DNA of 43,710 nt from Smithella sp. Its GTDB lineage: Bacteria > Desulfobacterota > Syntrophia > Syntrophales > Smithellaceae. Shown piece by piece: positions 8,440-16,718 of the stretch. Positions within the stretch are counted from its first letter, which is position 1. The number at the start of each line of letters is the position of its first letter. The notes under the pieces are model-generated. The model saw only the letters and a list, made by a program, of their open reading frames with translations, searched no databases and was not told where the DNA came from. Where the stretch lies: contig JAGOMJ010000019.1 of NCBI GenBank assembly GCA_017993615.1, positions 1 to 43,710 on the forward strand, written 5' to 3'. The position numbers and the translations under genes were made by a program.

Positions 8440-9324
8440 TTATGATTGGTTGATATCCTTCTTTTTCTCTTTCGTGCGCCGGCTGCTGCCGTTTTTTGCT
8501 GGAAGGATGATAATTTTCCGGTACTTGCCTTCCCCGCGGCTTTGCGTCACGAGTGATTCGTCCTCCTGCATGACCAGATGAATAATGCGCCGATCGTGAG
8601 CATTCATATTGGCGATGGATACCGGCTTTTTGGTTTTTTTGACTTTTTTCTTTATTTTTTCCGCCAGATCAAGCAGAAAATCTTCTCTTCTCTTCCGGTA
8701 TTCTCCCGAATCGATCAGAATCATCTTGTGTTCGCTGTCGATCTTATTGATGGCCTTGTTAATGATGTACTGGAACGCATCAAGATTCTGTCCGCGTTTG
8801 CCGATCAGCAGGCCGCTTTCGTCGCCCTCGATTCCCAGAATGATCTTTTCCTGAGTTTCTTGAACATTTGCTTTGTATTCCGGCGATATTCTCTGCAGAA
8901 TGCCCTCCAGCAGTTCCTGCGCCTTGAGCGACAGGGGGGAATTGGGAATGAAAGCCTCCCGCTCTTTTTTTACCGGCGATTTTTCTTCCGATATCTCTTT
9001 TACTTCTTTTTCCGGCTTCCTTTTGGGCAAAACCTTTGCTTCGCTTTTTTCCCGGTAATGGTCCGCTTTGGACCGGGGTTCATTTTTTTCCCTGGGCTTG
9101 TCCGTTTTTTCTTTGGGTTTATCCGAGAAGGAAAAATCGATATCCAGAGCCAGCAGGGACGCTCTGATTTTCGCTTTTTTGGAAAACAATCCCAGAAAGC
9201 CTCCGGATTCTCCTGAGATAATTTCGATATTGAGCTTTTCGCGAGGCACGCCGAACGTCTGACAGGCCTTCTCAATGGCTTCATCAATGGTTTTTTCTTC
9301 TATTTCAATAAATTCAGAACTCAT
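8440..9324 (-). CDS. jag: RNA-binding protein Jag/KhpB (Jag-N, KH, R3H)
   Basis: Cytoplasmic RNA-binding protein usually coupled to yidC. The 294 residues fall into a Jag-N domain (about 1-58, FIEIEEKTIDEAIEKACQTF), a long Lys/Glu/Arg linker (about 65-130), a KH domain and a C-terminal R3H domain. The KH domain has the GLLIGKRGQNLDAFQ loop at about 178-192. The R3H domain contains NAHDRRIIHLVMQ with SRGEGKYRKIII. The charged linker is longer than in Bacillus. Located between yidC (34 bp upstream) and mnmE (10 bp downstream), as in many genomes. Confidence 0.93.
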   Translation of the reverse strand: MSSEFIEIEEKTIDEAIEKACQTFGVPREKLNIEIISGESGGFLGLFSKKAKIRASLLALDIDFSFSDKPKEKTDKPREKNEPRSKADHYREKSEAKVLPKRKPEKEVKEISEEKSPVKKEREAFIPNSPLSLKAQELLEGILQRISPEYKANVQETQEKIILGIEGDESGLLIGKRGQNLDAFQYIINKAINKIDSEHKMILIDSGEYRKRREDFLLDLAEKIKKKVKKTKKPVSIANMNAHDRRIIHLVMQEDESLVTQSRGEGKYRKIIILPAKNGSSRRTKEKKKDINQS

Positions 9325-9357
9325 TTTTCATCCTCTTTTGTCCAACCGGCGCTTGAA

Positions 9358-11079
9358 TCAATCCGTTAATTTTTTATTAATGTATATCTGCTGTCCGATG
9401 CTTATGATATTATTGACCAGCCAGTAAATGACCAGCCCCGAGGGGAAATTCAAAAAGATAAAAGTGAAAATGATGGGCATGGCCAGCATGATCTTGGCCT
9501 GCATTGGATCGCCCATCGTGGGTGTCATTTTCTGCTGAATAAATTGTGTCGCCCCCATGACAATCGGTGTGATGTAATACGGGTCTTTAGCCGATAGATC
9601 CTGAATCCAGAAGAAAAATGGAGAATGGCGCAGTTCAATGGCATACAGCAGTGTGTTGTAAAGCCCGATGAACACGGGGATCTGGATCAGGATCGGCAGG
9701 CATCCGCCGAAAGGATTGACCTTATGCGTTTTGTAAAGCGCCATTGTTTCCTGTCCCAGTTTGGCCTGATCGTTTTTATATTTTTCCCTCAAAGCGGTGA
9801 TTTGGGGCTGAATCTTCTGCATCTCTTTCATGGATTTGTAGCTGATATTTCCGAGCGGCCAGAAAAGAACCTTGATCAGAATGGTCAGAATAATAATAGC
9901 CACACCGTAGTTGCCCACAAACTGATGAATAAATTTGATGAAAAGCAACAGACCGATGGAGAGCCACTTCAATCCCGGAATGACCGAATCGAATTCAATG
10001 GCCTCTTCCAGGGACAACCCCAGTTTTTTGAGCATGGCGTAGTCCTTGGGACCGATAAAGAGATTATATTTGAACGAACCGGACTGCTCCGGCGGGATGA
10101 TATTTTTTGCTCCTTTCAGATTCACGGCAATCACGTGATCATCCCGGGACATGTTGAAACTTGTTAAAGACGGATCCTGCGGAATAATCACTGCCATGAA
10201 ATATTTTCTTTCAACGCCGCCCCAGGACACATCGGGACCGATGGTTTGTTCTTTCGACACATCCGCCGATTTCCAGCGTTCGATGGATTTCGACACGTAA
10301 GCCACAGGACCTTCTTTGCTGTAGCCGTCTACTTTTTCTTTCGGGTCCACATAGTCGTACCAGTTAAGATACGGGATTTTCGTTATCGGCACATCGGTCA
10401 GATTGGATATGTTGACCTCCAGCGTTATTGAAAAATTATCGGGATTGAATATATAAATCTTTTCTACCCTGACATCATTGAACACGCGGGAAAACACCAG
10501 ACGCTGCTTCTTGCTGTTCTTAACCATATTCAACTCGGCTGTGTCCGTTTTGTAGACGGAATCCGCGGCAATCTCGCCGGATGACTCAGGAAAAGTAAGC
10601 GTAAGCGGATAAGGCATATCCGGCTGTAATGACACAACCTCGATCAAATCATTGTTTTTTTCTCCGGCCGGCTGTTTTTTACCCGTAACAAAATTCTTGA
10701 TCGCGGGCCAGATATCGCCGACACACTTTGTGCATTCTTTCTGATACCCCTTAAGTTGAAAGGACTTCAGAGCCGCGCCTTTGGTGGAAAACACAGCGGT
10801 GTAGTTTGCCGTTTCAACCTTGATGTCCCGGGATGATTCTTCTTGTGCCGGAAGGACGTTTTTGACCTTCTGTTTCGTCGTGGAGGCATCGGGAGAAACC
10901 GCTTGTTGCTTGACGACAGAATTTTCCTTTATCGGGGTCGGTTTTTGCGCTGTCTGATGTGATTCCCGAACCGGAACCGTTTCGGGTGGCACAGGCGGTT
11001 TGGCAAAAAAAATCTGATATGCAAAAAGCACAGCCAGTGACAGGACAACCGCCAGAATGGTTCTCTTATCCATTTTCAA
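9358..11079 (-). CDS. yidC: membrane protein insertase YidC
   Basis: Inner-membrane insertase, acting alone or with SecYEG. The 573-residue protein is the Gram-negative form. It has an N-terminal membrane anchor (about 7-24), a Pro/Lys/Thr-rich linker, and a large periplasmic beta-sandwich domain (about 85-370). The conserved five-segment Oxa1/Alb3 core (about 385-565) contains YGVAIIILTILIKVLFWPL and NPFGGCLPILIQIPVFIGLY. A short lysine-bearing tail, YINKKLTD, follows. The yidD gene ends 12 bp upstream and jag begins 33 bp downstream. Confidence 0.97.
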   Translation of the reverse strand: MKMDKRTILAVVLSLAVLFAYQIFFAKPPVPPETVPVRESHQTAQKPTPIKENSVVKQQAVSPDASTTKQKVKNVLPAQEESSRDIKVETANYTAVFSTKGAALKSFQLKGYQKECTKCVGDIWPAIKNFVTGKKQPAGEKNNDLIEVVSLQPDMPYPLTLTFPESSGEIAADSVYKTDTAELNMVKNSKKQRLVFSRVFNDVRVEKIYIFNPDNFSITLEVNISNLTDVPITKIPYLNWYDYVDPKEKVDGYSKEGPVAYVSKSIERWKSADVSKEQTIGPDVSWGGVERKYFMAVIIPQDPSLTSFNMSRDDHVIAVNLKGAKNIIPPEQSGSFKYNLFIGPKDYAMLKKLGLSLEEAIEFDSVIPGLKWLSIGLLLFIKFIHQFVGNYGVAIIILTILIKVLFWPLGNISYKSMKEMQKIQPQITALREKYKNDQAKLGQETMALYKTHKVNPFGGCLPILIQIPVFIGLYNTLLYAIELRHSPFFFWIQDLSAKDPYYITPIVMGATQFIQQKMTPTMGDPMQAKIMLAMPIIFTFIFLNFPSGLVIYWLVNNIISIGQQIYINKKLTD

Positions 11080-11091
11080 CCTCTCTATTTT

Positions 11092-11319
11092 TTACTTGAC
11101 GGGATCGTAACCGCCAGGATTCAGGGGATGACAGCGAAGAATTCTTTTTATGCCCATCCAGGAACCTTTTGCCGGTCCGTACAGTTTGATGGCCTCAATC
11201 GCATATTGGGAACATGAGGGATAAAACCGGCAGCAGGGAGCAAAAAAGAAAGGTGACAGGCAGGCTTGATACAAATGAATAAATGAAACAAAAAAATTAA
11301 TGAATATCTTTCTGAGCAT
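11092..11319 (-). CDS. yidD: membrane protein insertion efficiency factor YidD
   Basis: Small membrane-associated protein (75 residues) that assists YidC-dependent insertion. The family signature is plain: [20 protein letters not shown], then [10 protein letters not shown], and near the end [13 protein letters not shown]. An N-terminal amphipathic/hydrophobic stretch (about 4-22) is expected. It lies between rnpA (3 bp gap) and yidC (12 bp gap), the conserved order. Confidence 0.95.
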   Translation of the reverse strand: MLRKIFINFFVSFIHLYQACLSPFFFAPCCRFYPSCSQYAIEAIKLYGPAKGSWMGIKRILRCHPLNPGGYDPVK

Positions 11320-11322
11320 AAA

Positions 11323-11670
11323 TTATATATTGTTTTGCCGCGTGAAGAGTCCCGTTAATTCATCGCATGCTTCTTTATACGTCAAGGACGGTATGTTTCG
11401 TTTAGCCATGATGACGACATCGTAATTGTCGGGAAACAGGTTCTTATTGAGGCGAAAAAATTCTCTGACTAGTCGTTTGATTCTGTTTCGTTTTACTGCG
11501 TTTCCCGTTTTCTTAGTGACCGTAATTCCCAGTCTTTTGATTCCTTGAGTGTTTAAGCATGTTACAATTGTAAAATGTCTTGAACTTCTCCACACCCCCT
11601 GATTATAAATTGTTTTAAACCTGCTTCGGCTGCCTATCCTTTCCAGTTTCCGATAAGATTGTTCCTTCAT
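11323..11670 (-). CDS. rnpA: ribonuclease P protein component
   Basis: Protein subunit of RNase P, which matures tRNA 5' ends. The RNR signature KKTGNAVKRNRIKRLVREFF is present in the middle of the chain. The start is uncertain. I prefer the ATG at 11670 (MKEQSYRKLERIGSRSRF), giving 115 residues, because family members begin close to this LER/SRF motif. Upstream in-frame ATGs at 11703 and 11688 would add 11 or 6 residues, and none of the candidates has a strong ribosome binding site. It follows rpmH by under 50 bp. Confidence 0.93.
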   Translation of the reverse strand: MKEQSYRKLERIGSRSRFKTIYNQGVWRSSRHFTIVTCLNTQGIKRLGITVTKKTGNAVKRNRIKRLVREFFRLNKNLFPDNYDVVIMAKRNIPSLTYKEACDELTGLFTRQNNI

Positions 11671-11717
11671 GCATACTGACCCGACCATCCTTAAAAATGG
11701 CATCTGATATGCCGAAT

Positions 11718-11855
11718 TTAAACAGCGATACGCTTTCTTCCCTTCGCCCGGCGACGATTTAAGACCTCCCGGCCGGCTTTTGATGCCATTCTGACGAGAA
11801 AACCGTGTGTTTTCTTTCTTTTGGTATTTGTTTTATTGGTCAAAGTCTTTTTCAT
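11718..11855 (-). CDS. rpmH: 50S ribosomal protein L34
   Basis: Very basic 45-residue large-subunit protein. It contains the conserved [20 protein letters not shown] and RRRAKGRK with the usual C-terminal V. The start at 11855 ([10 protein letters not shown]) is chosen because AGAGG lies just upstream and the length matches the family; an upstream in-frame ATG at 11915 would add an unrelated hydrophobic leader. First gene of the rpmH-rnpA-yidD-yidC-jag-mnmE cluster. dnaA, often the next neighbour, is absent here. Confidence 0.96.
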   Translation of the reverse strand: MKKTLTNKTNTKRKKTHGFLVRMASKAGREVLNRRRAKGRKRIAV

Positions 11856-11886
11856 TAGTGAATCCTCTAAAAGTAATAGGGTAATG

Positions 11887-11915
11887 CGTAAATCACAGTA
11901 GAATTTATTTGTCAA
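11887..11915 (-). promoter_or_regulatory. candidate sigma-70 promoter for rpmH
   Basis: On the minus strand a perfect -35 TTGACA (11915-11910) is separated by 17 bases from TTTACG (11892-11887). The -10 is poor, but the spacing and the place about 30-60 bp upstream of rpmH fit. The gap to 12013 shows no other feature. Confidence 0.5.
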
Positions 11916-12013
11916 GGCTAAATTGGCACACCCTGAAAACCGGTACTGCCAGGAAAGGTAAAACGGCAGGAAAAGATTAAACCGGAAAGTCTCTGCAATA
12001 TCTGTAGGATGCG

Positions 12014-12703
12014 TTAGCGGCCGACAAGAATTTTTTTAAACCACGGATAAAAGAGCGTCATGCTCGCATCCTTAACCCATGTGCGGTATTTCTCCTCCAG
12101 GGGGTTCATGTTTAATATCTGGGCCTGACATGATCTTGCCCCGATCAGGGAGATCATCAGACTGTAAAAGCAGTAAATAAACATTTCGATTTCGCGATTT
12201 GATCCTTTCAACGAAAGCTTCTCTTCAATGATACGCCGCATAGACGCCATACTCATGATGATGAAACGGTAGCCCGGTATTTCCTCTAAATTTCCGATAT
12301 TCACCACATTCAGCGCGGCGATACGCAGGGCATCGGGTTTTTGCATGGTGTAATCAAGCATACGATCGAGAAAAAGCTCAAAGCCCTCTTTCAGAGACAT
12401 GTTTTCCATTCCGTCAAGCCACGCTTCCTGCACGGAAAGAGTTTCATGATACAAATCTTCGGCCATGGCGTAAAAAAGATTTTCTTTGGAACCAAAATAA
12501 TAATGGATCATGGGATGCTCAACACCTGCCTGCTTGGCAATCATGCGGGTGCCGGCTTCCTTGAAGGGATAGACCGTGAAAACATCGCGGGCTGCTTTTA
12601 AAATCCGCTCCCGGACATTGCCCTCATTGGATGAAGAGCGGCTGCCCGAAGGTTTACTTAATTTTTGCAAAGATGATTTCAATTTTTTCTCTATATCATT
12701 CAT
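12014..12703 (-). CDS. TetR/AcrR-family transcriptional regulator
   Basis: DNA-binding repressor of 229 residues. The N-terminal helix-turn-helix (about 28-75) contains [20 protein letters not shown] and then [16 protein letters not shown], the family signature. The C-terminal half is an all-helical ligand and dimerisation domain with no recognisable specificity. It is divergent from the SCP2-like gene, and palindromes built on TTACC/GGTAA lie near each promoter. That suggests it represses itself and the lipid genes, with an acyl-CoA as a plausible effector (inference). No strong ribosome binding site precedes the ATG. Confidence 0.9.
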   Translation of the reverse strand: MNDIEKKLKSSLQKLSKPSGSRSSSNEGNVRERILKAARDVFTVYPFKEAGTRMIAKQAGVEHPMIHYYFGSKENLFYAMAEDLYHETLSVQEAWLDGMENMSLKEGFELFLDRMLDYTMQKPDALRIAALNVVNIGNLEEIPGYRFIIMSMASMRRIIEEKLSLKGSNREIEMFIYCFYSLMISLIGARSCQAQILNMNPLEEKYRTWVKDASMTLFYPWFKKILVGR

Positions 12704-12717
12704 GCGTTGATCATATC

Positions 12718-12740
12718 ATTTACCAAACCAAATGGTAAAT
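12718..12740. promoter_or_regulatory. probable TetR operator, autoregulatory site
   Basis: Perfect inverted repeat ATTTACCA-aaccaaa-TGGTAAAT (8-bp arms, 7-base spacer), starting 15 bp upstream of the TetR start codon. The arm core TTACC/GGTAA recurs in the second site near the SCP2 promoter, which supports a shared regulator. Confidence 0.65.
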
Positions 12741-12880
12741 AAAAATATTCATTTTTTATTTTTTTATTCTACCCCTGTTCGCCGAAAACAATTTCACGCT
12801 CTATTCCTTTGTAAGTTATTGTTTATCCTAACTTATAACAAAATAGAATCCGACGTCAAACTCAAAAATGAAAAAACAAG

Positions 12881-12920
12881 TTGACAGGTTATTTTTTTTC
12901 TAGTACTTACCAACCGGTAA
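12881..12920 (+). promoter_or_regulatory. candidate SCP2 promoter with overlapping TetR operator
   Basis: A consensus -35 TTGACA (12881-12886) is followed by the inverted repeat TTACC-aacc-GGTAA (12907-12920), which covers the place where a -10 hexamer would lie at 17-18-base spacing. No good -10 is visible. The TTACC/GGTAA arms match the operator at 12718-12740. A repressor bound here would occlude the -10 region. The rest of 12741-12880 is AT-rich with nothing else I can support. Confidence 0.55.
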
Positions 12921-12971
12921 ACAACAATCCACATAAAATATTATAGCAAAATTCATGGAGGTAAATGGACT

Positions 12972-13541
12972 ATGGCAAAATTTAAAGCTCCAAGCGGTGT
13001 CAGCGTAAACGACTTTTTCGAAAAACTCGTCCCCGAACAGTTCAAAGAAGTGATTGCCGGAGCGAATCTGTCATCTTTAACGGGCAAAGAAGTCAATCTT
13101 CAGTTCAATGTCAACGATCAGCAATATTGCCTGAAAATTAAAGACGGCACGAATCTGGATGTCGTCAAGGGAAGCGTAGACAAACCTCTGCTCACGTTAT
13201 CGCTTTCAGAACAGGTGTTTCTTGATGCTGTAACCGGAAAGGCAGAAGGTTTGATTGACCGCTTCACGGATCCTGTGGAAATTGCCGATCCCATGAGGCT
13301 TAAAAATCTGATGGATACCAAAGGCACTTTGAATCTGAAACTGAAACAGGATGGAAATGAGATTCCCGTGACCATGATTTTTAACGGGGAAGAGGCGCCA
13401 AAAGTTGATATCAGTCTTGATTTGCAGGATTGGATTGCCATGCAGAATAAGCAAACCACAGGACAGAATCTTTTCATGAACGGCAAGTTGAAATTCGCCG
13501 GCGACATGACTCTTCTAATGAAACTGCAAACCCTTATCTAA
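12972..13541 (+). CDS. SCP2 sterol-binding domain-like protein
   Basis: A 189-residue soluble protein that resembles the SCP-2 sterol/lipid-transfer fold. The evidence is the pattern NLQFNVNDQQYCLKIKDG followed by ADxxL-like segments (KPLLTLSLSEQVFLDAVTGK) and the typical ending MNGKLKFAGDMTLLMKLQTL. The fold binds acyl-CoA or sterol in a hydrophobic tunnel, so a carrier role for a hydrophobic CoA thioester is likely. It has no signal peptide. GGAGG lies 10 bases upstream of the start. It is divergent from the TetR gene and followed by its own terminator, then the acyl-CoA dehydrogenases. Confidence 0.75.
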   Translation: MAKFKAPSGVSVNDFFEKLVPEQFKEVIAGANLSSLTGKEVNLQFNVNDQQYCLKIKDGTNLDVVKGSVDKPLLTLSLSEQVFLDAVTGKAEGLIDRFTDPVEIADPMRLKNLMDTKGTLNLKLKQDGNEIPVTMIFNGEEAPKVDISLDLQDWIAMQNKQTTGQNLFMNGKLKFAGDMTLLMKLQTLI

Positions 13542-13596
13542 AACGAGGAGAAGAAGTTACTCATTACGGATCAACCTGTTGCGTTAAACACCATTG

Positions 13597-13656
13597 CCGG
13601 GGGTGTGTCGAAAAACCGTTGGGGGGATTGGGATAACACACCCCTGGCTATTTTTT
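13597..13656 (+). terminator. intrinsic terminator after the SCP2-like gene
   Basis: A 12-bp stem CCGGGGGTGTGT / ACACACCCCTGG (one G-U pair) with a 27-base loop is followed by CTATTTTTT. It would end or attenuate the SCP2 transcript 55 bp after the stop, before the acyl-CoA dehydrogenase pair. Confidence 0.6.
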
Positions 13657-13733
13657 ATGAAAACCAGTCGGTCAATTTTTTCAGGATAATCTTGTAACGT
13701 TCAAGCCCCATGACCGCATTCAAGGAGATGATT

Positions 13734-14843
13734 ATGGAAGACAGAGATTTTGGGTTCGGCATGTCTGAAGAACAAAGCAGTATGAAAGATACTGTTGCGA
13801 AGTTGGTCAAGAGTATGGTTTCGGGGAATCCCGCCCATGATATGGATGAAGCCAGAAAGCTTCCCCGGGAGATCATAGACAAGGTTTGGGAACTGGGAGC
13901 AACGGTGTCCACTGTACCGGAAGAATACGGCGGATACGGCATGGAATATTCTCCCATTATGAATGCCATTTTTGTCGAGGAACTTGCCGCAGGCGACATG
14001 GCGCTGGCGATCGCGTCAACCCTGCCCGCAACCTTCATCTACACCATTTTGCAGATGGGCACCGATGAGCAAAAAAAGAAGTATTTGCCGTTGTACTGCA
14101 CTCCGACATATCAAGCCTGTACCGTAGCGATCAATGAGCCACTGTTCAGATTCGACGCCGTTTCACTGGAAACAAAAGCCGTTAAAAACGGCAGCAAATA
14201 TATCATCAACGGCAAAAAGTGTTTTGTCCCGATGGCCAAGGATTCCGGCCACATGCTGGTGGCAGCCGACATCGACGGGAAGATGGATTTGTTTATTGTG
14301 GAAGGGAACAATCCGGGTCTCAAAATCGGCGAGCGGGAAAAAAATCTGGGGATGTATGCTCTGGAAAGTTTTCCGGTCGTGCTGGAAAATTGTGAAGTCC
14401 CTGATGATGACCGTGTCGGCGGAGATAACGGATGTGATTACAGCAGATTCCTGCAGAAAACCCGTATCGCCATGTCGGCTATCGGGACCGGCGTTTCGCG
14501 CGCGTCGTACGAATACGCGCGGGAATATGCCAAAGAACGTATCCAGTTCGGTGAACCGATTGCCAGCCGTCAGGCCATCGCTTTTATGATTGCGGAAATG
14601 GCCTATGAGGTGGACGCCATGAGGTTGATGACCTGGAAAGCCGCATCGGCTCTTGAAGCCGGCCGCGACGCAAAGAAAGAGGCGTATCTGGCAAAACTCT
14701 ACGCCGGCGAAATGACCATGAAACTGACCGATTTCGGTGTGCAGATTCTGGGCGGACACGGTTACATTCGGGAAAATCCGGTGGAACGATACTATCGCAA
14801 CGGCAGAGGCATCGCCATTCTTGAAGGCATGGCCACGGTATAG
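13734..14843 (+). CDS. acyl-CoA dehydrogenase family protein, subunit 1 of a probable heteromer
   Basis: FAD-dependent acyl-CoA dehydrogenase fold, 369 residues from the ATG at 13734, which has AAGGAG six bases upstream; an ATG eight codons earlier lacks one. The C-terminal domain keeps the FAD-contact motif ERIQFGEPIASRQ (about 268-280) and QILGGHGYIRENP. The middle domain is degenerate, with NEPLFRFDA where typical enzymes have TEPGAGSD. The chain stops just after AILEGMATV, without the usual EGT-x-x-IQ tail. These gaps are complementary to those in the next gene, 12 bp downstream, so an alpha2beta2 enzyme is likely. Substrate unknown. Confidence 0.85.
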   Translation: MEDRDFGFGMSEEQSSMKDTVAKLVKSMVSGNPAHDMDEARKLPREIIDKVWELGATVSTVPEEYGGYGMEYSPIMNAIFVEELAAGDMALAIASTLPATFIYTILQMGTDEQKKKYLPLYCTPTYQACTVAINEPLFRFDAVSLETKAVKNGSKYIINGKKCFVPMAKDSGHMLVAADIDGKMDLFIVEGNNPGLKIGEREKNLGMYALESFPVVLENCEVPDDDRVGGDNGCDYSRFLQKTRIAMSAIGTGVSRASYEYAREYAKERIQFGEPIASRQAIAFMIAEMAYEVDAMRLMTWKAASALEAGRDAKKEAYLAKLYAGEMTMKLTDFGVQILGGHGYIRENPVERYYRNGRGIAILEGMATV

Positions 14844-14854
14844 GAGGTAAGACG

Positions 14855-16051
14855 ATGATTAATCTCGAAATGACACAAAAGATGATGGATGTAAAAAGCG
14901 GCATGAACAACATGGCGTCAAGCATGCTTCGGCCCGTTTCAAGACATTACGATGAACACGAACATGAATACCCTAAAGAACTGGACGTATTCCGTTCAAT
15001 AAAAATCATGAGCCGTCCGAAAAAGAAAAAAGAGGGCGGAGAAACAAAACCGGACAAACCAGGCGCCAAAAAACTGGGGGCCAATCTTTCGATGGTCATC
15101 GTCATCGAAGAGATGTGCTGGGGAGACCTGGGACTGTTGTTGTCACTGCCGAACGCGGGATTGGGAAACGCAGCGATTGCGGCGGTTGCAACCGACGAGC
15201 AGATGGAAAGGTTCGGCGAAAAATGGGCATCCATGGCTATTACCGAACCCGGTTCCGGTTCCGATTCCGGATCCATCACGGCCAGGGCCACCTTGGAGGG
15301 TGACGAGTGGGTGCTCAACGGCGAAAAAATATTTGTCACATGCGCTGAACGCGCTGAAGTGGCGGTCATCTGGGCAACGGTGGACAGAAGCGCGGGCAAA
15401 GCCGGGATAAAATCATTCGTGGTGGAAAAAGGACGCCCCGGATTCAAACTGGAAAAACTGGAGCATAAACTCGGTGTTCGCGCCTCGGACACTGGCACTT
15501 ACGTTCTCGATGATTGCCGCATCCCCAAGGACAACATTCTGGGAAGCGCGGAAGTCAAACAGTCAACCGAAGGCTTCAAAGGCGCTATGAAAACCTTCGA
15601 TAACACCCGCCCTCTGGTTGCGTCCATGGCGCTTGGCGTAACCCGGGCATCTTTGGATTTTACACAAGAAAAAATGGAAGCAAGCGGCATCACGCTTGAT
15701 TATGAAAAGAATCCGAATAATCTGAGTGCGATGGAAAAAGAGTTTTACCTGATGGAGGCCCACCTGGACGCCATGAGGCTGCTCACCTGGCGTGCCGCCT
15801 GGATGATGGATAACGGTGAATTCAACAATCTGGAAGCGTCCATGTCCAAGGCTAAAGCGGGGCGTTACGGCACGTTCATCTGTCAGAAATGCTGCGAGCT
15901 GCTTGGACCTTTGGGCTACTCCTGCGAAAACCTCGCTGAAAAATGGATGAGGGATGTCAAAATTACCGATATCTTCGAAGGCACCGGTCAAATTCAGCAT
16001 CTAATTGTGGCCAGAAATGTTCTCGGATATTCCAGCAAACAACTGAAATAA
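14855..16051 (+). CDS. acyl-CoA dehydrogenase family protein, subunit 2 of a probable heteromer
   Basis: A 398-residue acyl-CoA dehydrogenase fold. It carries the substrate/flavin loop ITEPGSGSDSGSI (about 128-140), LNGEKIFVTCA, and the catalytic-base region IFEGTGQIQHLIVARN (about 372-387). It lacks the R-x-x-F-G flavin motif; the equivalent helix reads TQEKMEASGITLDYEK. A Lys/Gly-rich insert (KKKKEGGETKPDKPGAKKLG, about 52-71) precedes the N-terminal helices' end. Partner of the upstream gene, probably in the same transcript, which ends at a strong terminator 22 bp past the stop. Confidence 0.87.
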   Translation: MINLEMTQKMMDVKSGMNNMASSMLRPVSRHYDEHEHEYPKELDVFRSIKIMSRPKKKKEGGETKPDKPGAKKLGANLSMVIVIEEMCWGDLGLLLSLPNAGLGNAAIAAVATDEQMERFGEKWASMAITEPGSGSDSGSITARATLEGDEWVLNGEKIFVTCAERAEVAVIWATVDRSAGKAGIKSFVVEKGRPGFKLEKLEHKLGVRASDTGTYVLDDCRIPKDNILGSAEVKQSTEGFKGAMKTFDNTRPLVASMALGVTRASLDFTQEKMEASGITLDYEKNPNNLSAMEKEFYLMEAHLDAMRLLTWRAAWMMDNGEFNNLEASMSKAKAGRYGTFICQKCCELLGPLGYSCENLAEKWMRDVKITDIFEGTGQIQHLIVARNVLGYSSKQLK

Positions 16052-16072
16052 AATTTTTTCTCCTTGCTTAAG

Positions 16073-16109
16073 AAAAATGCCTGCGCGTTGTACTTGCGCA
16101 GGCATTTTT
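16073..16109 (+). terminator. strong intrinsic terminator after the dehydrogenase pair
   Basis: Perfect 14-bp stem AAAAATGCCTGCGC / GCGCAGGCATTTTT with a 9-base loop and a terminal T run. It separates the dehydrogenase pair from the MaoC genes. A smaller stem CTTCC-ccgt-GAGGAAG-like at about 16127-16142 follows. Confidence 0.85.
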
Positions 16110-16249
16110 CAATTTTTCAACCACTCTTCCCCGTGAGGAAGATTAAAAAAACACCCCTTCTTTTTAACCAGGGCACTCATTTTCTTATAATTTTTCACTG
16201 GACTGTACGATATTGAAACGGATATGATATGCTATATTGAGGGGTATTT

Positions 16250-16714
16250 ATGGCAGATCAATCCAAAATAGGAATGGAATTTCCCGCATCCACTTTCATC
16301 ATTGAGAAAGACAAAATTATTGAATTTGCCATCGCTGTTTCTCAAAAAGAAATGAAGAATCAGATTCATCCTGTTTATCATGATGAAAAGGCCGCGAAAG
16401 CAGCCGGTTATGAAGGCATTCCCATACCTCCCACTTTCCTGACGAGTTCTTTTTTCTGGACAGGCGACGGACTGACAGGCATGGTGACCGCCCTGGGAAT
16501 CAATTTAAAAAGACTTCTGCACAGGGAAGAAGAGTACGAATATTTTTGCCCTATCCATGCGGGTGATATCATCACCCGGAAAATGAAAGTTGCCGATATC
16601 ATTAAAAAGGGGAAAGGGGCTAGAACTCTTGATATGACTATTCTGGAAGTTGAATATATCAATCAGCGCAATGAGTTGGTGGCAAAATCCCGCACAACGT
16701 TAACGGAAATATAG
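16250..16714 (+). CDS. MaoC-like hotdog protein (MaoC N-terminal type), probable non-catalytic hydratase subunit
   Basis: A 154-residue hotdog-fold protein of the MaoC N-terminal (FAS1 dehydratase-region) type, shown by HPVYHDEKAAKAAGYEGIPIPPTFLT (split: HPVYHDEKAAKAAGY at 40-54, then EGIPIPPTF). Typical members have GDxNPLY-D before this; here the segment is VSQKEMKNQIHPVYHD, so the catalytic Asp and Asn are missing. It lies 4 bp before a MaoC with both residues intact. That arrangement recalls two-subunit enoyl-CoA hydratases in which only one subunit is catalytic. GAGGGG lies just upstream of the ATG. Confidence 0.78.
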   Translation: MADQSKIGMEFPASTFIIEKDKIIEFAIAVSQKEMKNQIHPVYHDEKAAKAAGYEGIPIPPTFLTSSFFWTGDGLTGMVTALGINLKRLLHREEEYEYFCPIHAGDIITRKMKVADIIKKGKGARTLDMTILEVEYINQRNELVAKSRTTLTEI

Positions 16715-16718
16715 AAAG

